A stretch of 64,000 nucleotides of DNA from Terriglobia bacterium (lineage in GTDB: Bacteria; Acidobacteriota; Terriglobia; Terriglobales; Acidobacteriaceae), in NCBI GenBank assembly GCA_020072845.1, contig JAIQGF010000002.1:124001-188000 (forward strand), written 5' to 3'. Positions 40,830 to 48,530 of the stretch are shown one piece after another. Below the pieces are notes generated by a model. The model was not told the DNA's origin and made no database searches. It was given only the letters and a program-made list of their open reading frames with translations. Position 1 is the stretch's first letter; each line of letters opens with the position of its first letter. A program made the position numbers and the translations under genes.

Positions 40830-41231
40830 TCAGCCGCGCCGGGGCGCGCGAAATTTCAGCCGCTCGTCGTCTTCTTCCTCGATCACTTGGAGCCAAAACA
40901 TCAGTTTGAGCAGCGATTCCCGCGTCACGCTTATTCCGCGGATCGTGAACCGCCGCCCCTGCAGCATGCCGTCGCTGAGCAGCCGGCGAACGATCGCAGG
41001 CGAGCAGCCGAGAATTGCGGCGGCGTCCCGGATGACAATGCGGCGCGAATCAGCATTTGACTGGGGCAGCAGCAAAGGGTCGGGGCGCAGCGTGCGGACG
41101 CGGCGAGAGGCTTTCGCGCCCAAGGTAATGCCGTTCCGTCGAATGGGGCGCGCGATCAGAAACTCCTTCCTTCCAGCCGGCGCCCGCGCACATAGGTAGC
41201 CAGCACGTCGCCGCCGCCTTGTTTGAGCCAT
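40830..41231 (-). CDS. Excisionase-type helix-turn-helix protein in the tail cluster
   Basis: The C-terminal 75 residues hold an HTH_17/MerR-like domain: RRIVIRDAAAILGCSPAIVR, then RLLSDGMLQGRRF and VTRESLLKLMFWLQ. The N-terminal part up to the tape measure stop (41156) is Arg-rich and may not be translated; the true start is uncertain, because AAGGAG lies right at the tape measure end and only a CTG follows. It stands between tape measure and tail tube. It is the second such small HTH protein on the leftward side; a role in controlling the late genes or the ends is possible. Confidence 0.5.
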   Translation of the reverse strand: MAQTRRRRRAGYLCARAPAGRKEFLIARPIRRNGITLGAKASRRVRTLRPDPLLLPQSNADSRRIVIRDAAAILGCSPAIVRRLLSDGMLQGRRFTIRGISVTRESLLKLMFWLQVIEEEDDERLKFRAPRRG

Positions 41232-44170
41232 GTCGCGAAGTTCCGCGGGTCGAGTGTGTTGATGTTCCAGATGTGCACGTCGCCGCCGACGCTCGCGCCG
41301 GCATTCATCCGATCGAGAGCACCGCGCCCGATGCGGGCGGTCGTTGGTTCATCGAAGACATATTCGCGCGGGTGCACGATTCCGGCGGCGCCTGGCGGCA
41401 GTCCCCATCCGCCGTAAGCCCCCTCGCCGGTGTAGCCGCCGCCGGCGAATTGCGGCGGCGCAAAGGCCAGCGTCGAGCGCCGTTCGCGCTCGTCTTCATA
41501 GCCCTTCAGCTCGCCCTCGATCTTGTTGACGTAGGGCTCCAGATCGCGCCCGTATTCCTTTTTGCCTTCGTCTTTGAGCTTGCGCAGTTGTTCCCAGGCG
41601 TTGCTCTTGATCTGCTCCAGATCGGCGAGCGCGGTGGGATAATCGAGCTGGAAAGATTTGAATTGCGCCTCGATCTGGTCGGCCGCCGCCTTCTGCTCGT
41701 CGGCAAACTGCCGCGCCGCCTTGGTGCGCGCACTGCCGCCGAACATTCCGCCGAAGATTCCGCCCAGCAGACCGAGGATGCCGCCGATGATCGCCCCGAC
41801 CGGTCCGCCGAACATCAGTCCCAGGAGTGCGCCGGAGCCGGCGCCGCCGAGCGTACCGGGGATCGTGCCGTATTGTTGACCGATACCGAAGCCGAGGAGT
41901 CCGCCGGCCGCGCCGGCCAGCAGACCGCCGGCCGCTCCTCCCCACATCGCCGAGGAGGAAGCGCCCCAGCTCGCGGCGCCCTGCAAACCGATATATTTGA
42001 GCCCCAGATAAGCCATCAGCCCCGCCAGACCGCCACCGATCGTGCCGGCGGTGCCTCCCAGTTTGCCTCCCAGGAAAAGGCCGGCGAGGGGAAGCATCGA
42101 TTGCAACCCGGCGATCGACAGCAGGCCGCTTCCACCTCCGCCGGCCAGCGATCCCGCGCCGCTCAATGCGGGGACTCCGGTCAGCGTGGGAATCCCGAGC
42201 AGTTGGTTCACTGCATTTACGTTGTACGACCCCGTGTTGCCGGCGCCGCCCAGCATGCCTCCAGGGCCGATTGCGCCCGCGCCGGAGAATGGAGTTAGGC
42301 CGAGGCCGATCATCGATGACGCGCCCGCCGTCGTAGAACCGCCGCCCGTTGCGCCCATGCCGAGCAATGCGGCCAGTGACGAGGTCCCGCCGCCGAACGT
42401 CGTCCCGAAGCCGGCATTGGTCATGCCCGGAACGCCGCTGGGCAGGCCCAGGATCGGTCCCAGAACTTCGCTGAGGCCGCTGCTCAAGGTGAGTTCAGCC
42501 GCAATGCGCGCCATGAACTTATGCGCGAGATTCTGGATGTAGTTCGACCAGCCGCCGCTGAACAGCTCTTCAAAAGTGCTCGTCCAGGAATCGAGGACTT
42601 TTCCGGCCGACTCCTGCCAGACGGCGGCGGTGCGCGCCGCAACGTCGGTGTCGAAAATCAGCCCACGTTGTTTCAGATCGTTGATCTCGCGAATGCGCTG
42701 CGCGGCGCTGGCATAGATTTCCATGTCGGCGCGTTCCCACGGCGGCGCGATCGCGATCGCTGCCTGCATCTCGATCTGCTGCGTTTCGAGGGCCGCCTTC
42801 TCCTGCAGCTTCGCCAGTCCCTCAATCCTTTCTTTCTTCGCCGCGTCGTTGCGCGCGTCCAGATCCAGCGACAGTTTCTTGCGCGCGGCCTGAAGCTGAT
42901 CGTAGTCCGAGGTCTCCTTCTGCTCCTTATCGAGCGCCGCTTTGTAATCCTGTAGGTTCTTGTCGCGCTGCGCCTTCTCGTCGGCGTAAAGTTTGTAGGA
43001 ACCCTCGATCTCGCGCGCGTTGGCCCGGTCCTCGATCTCCAGCGTCTGCGCGTGGAACTGATCGGTGATTTCGACTTCGGCAGCGACGCGCTTCCGCAGG
43101 GCGGCGAGGGTCTCCTGATCGGCCTGCTCGCGATAGAGAACGCGGCGCGCCTCCAAATCGGCGTCGGTGTCGCCCGTATGTTTTGCAATGTCGCCGAGCG
43201 CGGCCTCCAGCGCTTGCTCTTTCGCCAGGATCAGGTCGTCTCCCTGAAGCCAGCCCTGCACTACCTGTTCCCGCAGTTTGCGCGTCGTTTCGGCGTTCTG
43301 CTCGGCGAGCGCACCGAGCAGCCGCGAATACTTTTGATTTTCGGCAGTGACCATCGCGTCGTACTGGCCCTGCCCCATCGGGGTGGGGCCGGACAGCGCG
43401 CGACTTAGTTCATCCAGCGCGGCGCTGTGCTGCTGCGCCAGTGCGGCGTAGCCCTGCAGTCCGGCAGCGCCCGCGGCGGCCTGTGCCTTGGAGACCGCGG
43501 TGCCGGCGGCGAATTCCAGTTCGGCCATCTTCCGCAGCAGCGGATCGCGCTCCAACTCGACCTTCTGGAGCTCCTTCTCCAGCGCCACGCGTTCACTGGC
43601 CGTTGCGACCCCTTTCGCGCCGATATCGAAGAAATCTTCGGCGAGTTCATTCTCCTTTTCTTGCGCGGCGATGATCTCGTCGTTCTTTTCTCTCTGCTCC
43701 TTCATCATCGCGAGCGACTGGCGCGCGATTTCCGGAGTCCGCGGATTGCCGAGCTGCTCGAGGTTGGCTTTGACGTTGGCGGCGTAAGCCTCTTGCATCG
43801 CCTTGGTGTAGCCGCCCCATTCCAGCGCCGCGTCGGCGATCTTTCCGCCGACCACGACAACGGCCGCGGCCATCGCCGCTACTACCGAGAAGTTGAAGGC
43901 CGCCGAGAGCACGTTCCCGAAGGCTTCGCTCTGGCCGATGATCTTGGTGAGCGTGCGCGGCAAGGCGACGCCGAGAGTACTCTCCAGCAGCCGCGCCGAG
44001 TCGATATTTCTCTGGGTGTTTTTGTCGAGGCCATCCAGCGCCTGGCCGGCGCCCTGCGCGCCCGTGGCGGCGCGAGTCTTCAGGCCGTCCAGCTCGCCGC
44101 CCACCGAACGCAGCCCGGTCATGACTCCTTTGTCGTCGAGCGTGAGTTGGATTACGACTGAGGCAGCCAT
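41156..44170 (-). CDS. Phage tail tape measure protein
   Basis: A 1004-residue protein from ATG at 44170 (GAGGAG 14 bp upstream). A beta-like start (ASVVIQLTLDDKGVMTGL) is followed by a hydrophobic helix near 95-120, a long charged coiled coil (about 130-560), and a Gly/Ala-rich hydrophobic stretch (about 590-860, e.g. GGLLAGAAGGLLGFGIGQQY). A helical end with KAAADQIEAQFKSF completes it. The order coiled coil then hydrophobic Gly-rich helices is the signature of tape measure proteins, which set tail length and pass through the membrane. A real tail of roughly 150 nm would follow from this length (inference). Confidence 0.85.
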   Translation of the reverse strand: MAASVVIQLTLDDKGVMTGLRSVGGELDGLKTRAATGAQGAGQALDGLDKNTQRNIDSARLLESTLGVALPRTLTKIIGQSEAFGNVLSAAFNFSVVAAMAAAVVVVGGKIADAALEWGGYTKAMQEAYAANVKANLEQLGNPRTPEIARQSLAMMKEQREKNDEIIAAQEKENELAEDFFDIGAKGVATASERVALEKELQKVELERDPLLRKMAELEFAAGTAVSKAQAAAGAAGLQGYAALAQQHSAALDELSRALSGPTPMGQGQYDAMVTAENQKYSRLLGALAEQNAETTRKLREQVVQGWLQGDDLILAKEQALEAALGDIAKHTGDTDADLEARRVLYREQADQETLAALRKRVAAEVEITDQFHAQTLEIEDRANAREIEGSYKLYADEKAQRDKNLQDYKAALDKEQKETSDYDQLQAARKKLSLDLDARNDAAKKERIEGLAKLQEKAALETQQIEMQAAIAIAPPWERADMEIYASAAQRIREINDLKQRGLIFDTDVAARTAAVWQESAGKVLDSWTSTFEELFSGGWSNYIQNLAHKFMARIAAELTLSSGLSEVLGPILGLPSGVPGMTNAGFGTTFGGGTSSLAALLGMGATGGGSTTAGASSMIGLGLTPFSGAGAIGPGGMLGGAGNTGSYNVNAVNQLLGIPTLTGVPALSGAGSLAGGGGSGLLSIAGLQSMLPLAGLFLGGKLGGTAGTIGGGLAGLMAYLGLKYIGLQGAASWGASSSAMWGGAAGGLLAGAAGGLLGFGIGQQYGTIPGTLGGAGSGALLGLMFGGPVGAIIGGILGLLGGIFGGMFGGSARTKAARQFADEQKAAADQIEAQFKSFQLDYPTALADLEQIKSNAWEQLRKLKDEGKKEYGRDLEPYVNKIEGELKGYEDERERRSTLAFAPPQFAGGGYTGEGAYGGWGLPPGAAGIVHPREYVFDEPTTARIGRGALDRMNAGASVGGDVHIWNINTLDPRNFATWLKQGGGDVLATYVRGRRLEGRSF

Positions 44171-44174
44171 TGCT

Positions 44175-44510
44175 TCACGCAGCTCCTCCGCTGGGCTGTG
44201 CCGGCGAGGCGTCGGCGAGTTGCTCGCCCTCAGACCGCAGATCGACCACCGGCTGTAAAGAGCAGCGCGGAGAATGGCGACGATGCGCCGCTGCGATCGT
44301 CGAGGCGTCACTCCGATTGGGCAGAAGGTTGGCGTCGATGCCAGTCACGCCGGGGCGGCCTTGCGCCGCCGCGAGCAAGTTGAGGTTCGCGGGTTTGCTG
44401 ATCACCGCTTCGCCTTTGGCGCCGCAGCCTTCACACGACCAGCGAAACAGACGCATCGGCGGGCCGGCGAGCGGGGCGGGCAGGTAGGTCGAGACATCAA
44501 TAACCGGCCC
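44175..44510 (-). CDS. Small protein before the tape measure, downstream reading frame
   Basis: About 112 codons ending 4 bp before the tape measure start: VIDVSTYLPAPLAGPPMRLF, RWSCEGCGAKGEAVISKPAN and LNLLAAAQGRPG are protein-like, with a CxxC pair, while the upstream continuation of this frame is Arg-rich and not protein-like. A stand-alone start would be ATG at 44456. Its position just before the tape measure is where long-tailed phages encode tail assembly chaperones. It lies in the -1 frame relative to the overlapping gene at 44402-44605, the same relation as the G/GT frameshift pair of lambda. Confidence 0.45.
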   Translation of the reverse strand, partial: GPVIDVSTYLPAPLAGPPMRLFRWSCEGCGAKGEAVISKPANLNLLAAAQGRPGVTGIDANLLPNRSDASTIAAAHRRHSPRCSLQPVVDLRSEGEQLADASPAQPSGGAA

Positions 44511-44605
44511 CTTGGGACGGGGGCTGTGCCTGCGGGCGTATCGGGCACGTCGGGATCGGGGCGCTCTTTGTTGCAAGGTTCCTCCACCGTGGAATTCGAC
44601 GGCAT
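44402..44605 (-). CDS. Small protein before the tape measure, upstream reading frame
   Basis: From ATG at 44605 this frame reads MPSNSTVEEPCNKERPDPDV then PDTPAGTAPVPRG, a natural acidic N-terminus, and then turns into Pro/Arg/Cys-rich sequence until its stop at 44402. The natural-looking part ends near 44515, where the -1 frame becomes protein-like. This suggests one product made by a -1 shift, or one gene split by an indel. No classic X-XXY-YYZ slippery heptamer was found in the overlap; CCCAAGG near 44515 is the nearest. Confidence 0.4.
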   Translation of the reverse strand: MPSNSTVEEPCNKERPDPDVPDTPAGTAPVPRGRLLMSRPTCPPRSPARRCVCFAGRVKAAAPKAKR

Positions 44606-44646
44606 CTGGAATGCCCGTTCGAGGTGAAGGACCCCGCCCATCTTTA

Positions 44647-44721
44647 GGTTTCGCGTAGCCTGCGAAACCCGGCACCCGCGTAGCCTGCGGAAGCCAAGGG
44701 GCGCGCGCTAGCAGGCGCCCC
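44647..44721. repeat. Cluster of three hairpins between late genes
   Basis: GGTTTCGC and GCGAAACC (44647-44654 and 44662-44669) close a GTAGCCT loop. CCGC and GCGG (44676-44679 and 44687-44690) close the same loop. GGGGCGC and GCGCCCC (44698-44704 and 44715-44721) form a third stem 18 bp after the stop of the 44740 gene. They may attenuate transcription between the two parts of the late cluster. Confidence 0.6.
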
Positions 44722-44739
44722 TCTACCACTGAAAAGCTC

Positions 44740-45615
44740 CTAGACGAACACTTGCAGCTTGTTCGTGCCGCCTACCGGAGGCTGCGGATCGCGCACGATG
44801 GCGGCTTCCTCCGCCTTAGCTTCGGGCTCTGCCTCTTCAATCAGCAGGCCCTCCTTGACGTAATAGGCCGCGTGCTCGGGCCGCAGATATAAGAGGTCGC
44901 CGCCCTTCACTGCCAGGCCGCGCACATCGAAACGGGAACCCGCCTTTGCTCGATAGGCGCGGCGATCAGACGGCACCGGCTCGCCGGGTAACAAGTGAGC
45001 CTCGATCGCTGCCAGCGCCTGGTCGAATATGCGTGCCCCACCGCGCCCGAAGGATTCCAGGGCTTGGTTGGGGCCGTACTCGATTCGCACCGGCTCGATG
45101 TATTGAGCAGTCACCCCAACGCCCACGCGCTGAAGCCGCGGGTCGAATTGCGCGAGCGCGTGTGCGACCGCGGCCTTGTCGGCGGTCCATCCGGCCAGCT
45201 CGCTCTCCAGATCGCGTATGAGTTTCACGATGCGCGCGGGGCGATCCTTGTCGGCGCGTGCCGCAATAAATGTTCGGAGCTGCTCGCGCTCCGCCAACCG
45301 TTTGGCCAATGCCAGGGCGGGGCGCAAAACCTGAACTTTCTTTTCGATCTCGGCGAGGGCCGCATCGTCTTGACCATCTTCGCGACGCGCCTTTGCGATC
45401 TCCGCCTCGACGTCATGAAGCGTTTTCTGCGCAGTCGAGTTCTTGTCAACTCGCGCGGAGAGGGCCAGTTCCTGGCGCTTCCGCTCCAGCCCAGCGATGT
45501 GCCCGCGAGCCGCATTGCGCGTATCGCTTATGCCTGCCAGCGCTGACTCCCACTGACCGATTTCTTTTTCCATCTCCTGAATCGTTGCCACGTCTCCTCC
45601 TCCTGTGCTGCTCAT
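44740..45615 (-). CDS. Element protein of unknown function with coiled-coil N-terminus
   Basis: A 291-residue protein. The first 150 residues are charged coiled coil (EKEIGQWESALAGISDTRNA, then long Glu/Lys/Ala/Arg helices). The second half is mixed (VGVGVTAQYIEPVRIEYGPN and RGLAVKGGDLLYLRPEHAAY) and the tail is Glu/Ala-rich. I recognise no family. The coiled-coil start could be a scaffold or tail component; it is the second gene of the leftward late group. ATG start follows a GGAGGAGAC-type ribosome site. Confidence 0.6.
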   Translation of the reverse strand: MSSTGGGDVATIQEMEKEIGQWESALAGISDTRNAARGHIAGLERKRQELALSARVDKNSTAQKTLHDVEAEIAKARREDGQDDAALAEIEKKVQVLRPALALAKRLAEREQLRTFIAARADKDRPARIVKLIRDLESELAGWTADKAAVAHALAQFDPRLQRVGVGVTAQYIEPVRIEYGPNQALESFGRGGARIFDQALAAIEAHLLPGEPVPSDRRAYRAKAGSRFDVRGLAVKGGDLLYLRPEHAAYYVKEGLLIEEAEPEAKAEEAAIVRDPQPPVGGTNKLQVFV

Positions 45616-45646
45616 TTCCGCTGCTCGTCTTTCTTCGTCTTCGGAC

Positions 45647-46318
45647 CTAGCCGGCTGTCAGAACCGTGCAAACATCGCCGACCTTCAACTGCCCCACGTT
45701 TGCGCCCTTCGCGTCCGCTGAAACGTCATCCAATTTCGTGATCGTGATGGTGCCCAACGGGAGATAAATCTTGCGGATTACCTGCTTCTGCGCAGGGTCC
45801 GTGATCTCGCGATCCAACCGCTGCACGGAAAGGCGGTCCCCCACCTTCAGGCCCGCGGCGGTGCCGGCATTGAGGATCACCTGGCCGTCTTGAATCGCCG
45901 CCACAAGGATCTGGCGCATCGCTCCATCGGCGCGCGTGAACGGCGCGCCCTCGGCATACACTTCGCGGAGTGCCGTGCCGTAATCAATGCCCTTCTCGCT
46001 GGCGCGCTGCTGCGCGGCCTCAGCAAAAATCACGGACTGAAGATCAACATTGCCATTGCGCACGGCGCGGCTGAGAGCAGCCCGCGTGGCGTCTTCCCGA
46101 TCGGCTTGGCGCAAAGCCTCGCCGAATGTGATGCCGCGTTCTCTGGCGAGTTCTTGGGTCGCCTCGCAGCGGACATCGATCACGTTCCCGCGCGTCTCGC
46201 CAAATCTCGTCACCTGGCGCACCTCCTGCGCTTCGTCGTCCTTGAGTGCCCTGCGTAGGATCGTCTCCCCGGAGAGCCATTCCGCTTGTTCCTGTTCTAT
46301 CTCGACGAACTTAGCCAT
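45647..46318 (-). CDS. Element protein with internal repeat and FlgT/CsgG-like C-terminal part
   Basis: A 223-residue protein. Two related segments, ATQELARERGITFGEALRQA (about 53-72) and AAQQRASEKGIDYGTALREV (about 102-121), show an internal duplication of a helical motif that is also seen in phage scaffold/protease-type proteins. The C-terminal 80 residues (ILNAGTAAGLKVGDRLSVQR and on) resemble the small beta domain at the end of FlgT and of some CsgG-like secretion proteins. The combination inside a Mu-like element is unusual. Function is unknown. A 6-bp hairpin (46365-46380) lies 47 bp upstream of the start. Confidence 0.55.
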   Translation of the reverse strand: MAKFVEIEQEQAEWLSGETILRRALKDDEAQEVRQVTRFGETRGNVIDVRCEATQELARERGITFGEALRQADREDATRAALSRAVRNGNVDLQSVIFAEAAQQRASEKGIDYGTALREVYAEGAPFTRADGAMRQILVAAIQDGQVILNAGTAAGLKVGDRLSVQRLDREITDPAQKQVIRKIYLPLGTITITKLDDVSADAKGANVGQLKVGDVCTVLTAG

Positions 46319-46792
46319 GCTTTTTCGCCCTCCGGAGCCGAGCTGACCCCGTCAAAACACCCCCGCGCGACACGTCGCGCAGCCCCGTGGAGGCGTCGGC
46401 GGGAAATTCAGGACATGCGGTGCCACTGTTGCAAGTTTGGTGCACCTTTTCAGGATTTGCTTGCCTTGGGGCTGGCATCGTGGGCCGCGATTCCTGTGCC
46501 CTTCCCGGCACGCGCCCGGAGTGCAGTAATGACGCATGCCGGTCCCGACGTTTTCCGTCGCACGGCGGCGAGGAGGCCGACACCGCCGCGCGCTGCTCCT
46601 CACGGAGTTCAGGACGTGAGGAAGGAAAACGACCCGGGACGGCATGCGCCTTCAGGAGGAACAACGGGCCGACAAACGCCGACAAAATTCGAGCGCCCCG
46701 CGGGAAAAAGACCATCACGGCAGAGACGTGCTGGCGAAAAACCCGCGGGCCGCTGAGCGCGCCTGGCGCTGGTAAGCGGCCAGGTGCACAGT
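46319..46792. other. 474-bp gap in the late cluster without a convincing gene
   Basis: Frames exist on both strands, but their products are Arg/Ser/Pro/Cys-rich and lack ribosome sites. A GCGCGA-CACG-TCGCGC hairpin is at 46365-46380. A control region or small RNA for the late genes is possible. Confidence 0.5.
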
Positions 46793-47014
46793 TCAAGGTT
46801 TCCGGGGATCGCGCGGCGCGTTCACTTGCGCCTTCATGCGCGCGAGAAGATCGAGGACTGATTGGCGCGAAACATGGAGGTCCGCGCCGGGATGGTCTTG
46901 CCTGGCGACGAGCAGTCCCATTCGAATATAGCGGCGGATGGTTTGATCCGACAGGTGCAGCATCTCCGCGGCGTCCCACGGGCAGATCCATAGGCCGGCT
47001 GATGCTTGGCTCAC
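46793..47014 (-). CDS. Excisionase-type helix-turn-helix protein
   Basis: A 73-residue protein made of one HTH_17-like domain: LWICPWDAAEMLHLSDQTIR, then RYIRMGLLVARQDHPGADLH and VSRQSVLDLLARM. Such proteins bind DNA near element ends (excisionases) or act as small activators. It is the first gene of the leftward late group, 96 bp after the repressor stop on the same strand, so it may be the late-gene activator, by analogy with Mu C. That role is inference. Confidence 0.65.
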   Translation of the reverse strand: MSQASAGLWICPWDAAEMLHLSDQTIRRYIRMGLLVARQDHPGADLHVSRQSVLDLLARMKAQVNAPRDPRKP

Positions 47015-47110
47015 GGCACGAAACAGTACTGCCGCCGCCGCGGGAGCGCTGTGATCGTTGGGCGGTACGCATCAGGTTAGTAACGTCGGCGGTGATGGCG
47101 GCGATCCTCA

Positions 47111-48076
47111 TCAGTGCTTCGCCTCGCCGGCGGCTGCACTGAACCACGCGATCATGCGGCCGATCACGGTGCAGCCATCGGTCGGCTTAATATTCTCGCG
47201 GACTCTCTCGCGCTCGCGCTCGTAAAGTCCCTCTTCGTTCGGCTCTGGATCGTCTGCCGCAGGGAGTTCCTCCAGTCCCTTCTCTCGTCTGATTCGTCTC
47301 CACTTCCACTGCACACTGTCCTGAAAGAACTGCTTACGCGCTTGCGAGTGCTTGTACCCGATCACAACCGGCTCATGTTTGAAAGAGCCCAGCGGACCCA
47401 GCGCGGCACCCCATAGAAAGCGATCCCAAGGCAGCTCCGAGAACTTCAGGAGTCCCATGCACGGACCCCAGTGCCATTCCCCCACACCAAGCGAAGCCGG
47501 TAACACCGAGGGGTCGAGGTGAACCAACACCACCTTGTTCCATAAAGATTGGAGCTTGGTACTGGAGCGATCCACCACCACGATGTCGCCGGGGGCAAAC
47601 ACAATCCCTTCCGCGTCGCGGTCTACACGTAAGGCCACAGTGGAGGCGCGGTTGACCACGCGGGCTGCGGAGAACCGAAATACTTGGCCACTTTCGAGCT
47701 TTGCCTGAGGCCCGCGCTCCGCTTCATCGATTGAGAGCAGCGGAAGCTCGATCATCTCGCCGGGCATCGCCGGCAGCCCGCGCGCCTTCAGTCGTTCTTC
47801 GACAACAGATTCGACTGTTTCTATGTCCTGGCCCGCCTGCTCCCAGAACCACATTGAGTACTCGCGCATGGCCGATCTCGCTGCCAAGTTGCCCATTCGC
47901 ATGTAGGTTTCCGGCGTTGGGGTGGCGCGGCCCTTTTCCCAGGACGAGACAACTGGCTGAGTGACGTCGAAGGCTTCCGCAAAGTCCTCTTGGGTGGTTT
48001 CTTTCCCCATCGCCTGCCTAAGGGCGAGGATCATCTCCCCCGGTGCCTTCTTCTCGGCTTTGCGCTCGCGTTTCAT
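47111..48076 (-). CDS. XRE-type phage repressor with S24-like C-terminal domain
   Basis: A 321-residue protein. An N-terminal XRE helix-turn-helix (about 12-60: LRQAMGKETTQEDFAEAFDV then TQPVVSSWEKGRATPTPETY) is followed by an S24-like domain (about 120-200) with VFAPGDIVVVDRSS and WNKVVLVHL. In LexA/CI-type peptidases a Ser-Met pair normally precedes the GD; here the place reads DAEGIVFAPGD, so the catalytic Ser seems absent and RecA-induced self-cleavage is doubtful. The C-terminal 100 residues are an added helical region. It is divergent from the early genes, with a shared 49-bp control region. Confidence 0.8.
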   Translation of the reverse strand: MKRERKAEKKAPGEMILALRQAMGKETTQEDFAEAFDVTQPVVSSWEKGRATPTPETYMRMGNLAARSAMREYSMWFWEQAGQDIETVESVVEERLKARGLPAMPGEMIELPLLSIDEAERGPQAKLESGQVFRFSAARVVNRASTVALRVDRDAEGIVFAPGDIVVVDRSSTKLQSLWNKVVLVHLDPSVLPASLGVGEWHWGPCMGLLKFSELPWDRFLWGAALGPLGSFKHEPVVIGYKHSQARKQFFQDSVQWKWRRIRREKGLEELPAADDPEPNEEGLYERERERVRENIKPTDGCTVIGRMIAWFSAAAGEAKH

Positions 48077-48081
48077 TGTGC

Positions 48082-48116
48082 TTGACTCACCTCGCCATCA
48101 GTGGTACAAATATCAC
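48082..48116 (+). promoter_or_regulatory. Early promoter with overlapping dyad operator
   Basis: TTGACT (48082-48087), a 17-bp spacer, and TACAAA (48105-48110) form a strong rightward promoter. GTGGTACAAATATCAC (48101-48116) is a dyad of the form GTGnTA...TAnCAC covering the -10 box, a likely repressor site. The repressor starts at 48076 in the other direction. Confidence 0.65.
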
Positions 48117-48125
48117 GTTATTCCC

Positions 48126-48530
48126 ATGGCCGCTATTCCCAAAACACGGGAAAATTTCGGAATCGGGCGCTGCTCCCGCACGGAAGACCTCGATGCCGAA
48201 CTGCGCCGGCTCATCAGCCGCATGATCAAGGACTCGCCGAAAAAGCGGAAGGAAATTGCGGCGGAAATGAGTGTACGCCTGCCGCGACCGGTCAGCGAGT
48301 CGATGCTGAATGACTTTACCCGCCCTGGGAAAAAGGCGGCGCGGTTCCCGGCGGTATTCGTTCCGGTCTTCTCCCAAGTCGTCGGTGACGACAGGCTTCA
48401 GCGCTACCTGCTCGGCCCACGCCTCCGTAAATTGCTGGATTTTGCTGAAAGGGAACTCCGCGCCAGGAGCGATCAGCGCGAACGCGATCGGCTCAGGCGA
48501 GAATTGTTACAAGAGGATGGCAAGCCATGA
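48126..48530 (+). CDS. CII-like early regulatory protein
   Basis: A 134-residue basic protein from ATG at 48126, the first ATG after the early promoter; an upstream frame extension would overlap the repressor and promoter and is rejected. The central region (KKRKEIAAEMSVRLPRPVSE, then SMLNDFTRPGKKAARFPAVF and VPVFSQVVGDDRLQRYLLG) resembles phage regulators of the CII/CP76 kind, with an HTH and a VPxFxxVxGD block. The C-terminus is a charged helix. As the first early gene opposite the repressor it takes the place of Ner in Mu. Its stop overlaps the next start. Confidence 0.65.
   Translation: MAAIPKTRENFGIGRCSRTEDLDAELRRLISRMIKDSPKKRKEIAAEMSVRLPRPVSESMLNDFTRPGKKAARFPAVFVPVFSQVVGDDRLQRYLLGPRLRKLLDFAERELRARSDQRERDRLRRELLQEDGKP

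Noticed and set aside
44402-44605. Canonical -1 slippery heptamer for the overlapping genes
   Set aside because: I read the overlap in frame and found no X-XXY-YYZ site; CCCAAGG and GCCAAAG fail at one position.
46311-47147. Long minus-strand frame of 278 codons overlapping the HTH gene
   Set aside because: Its product is Arg/Ser/Pro-rich and overlaps the well-supported 73-residue HTH gene in another frame; GC-rich DNA gives such frames by chance.
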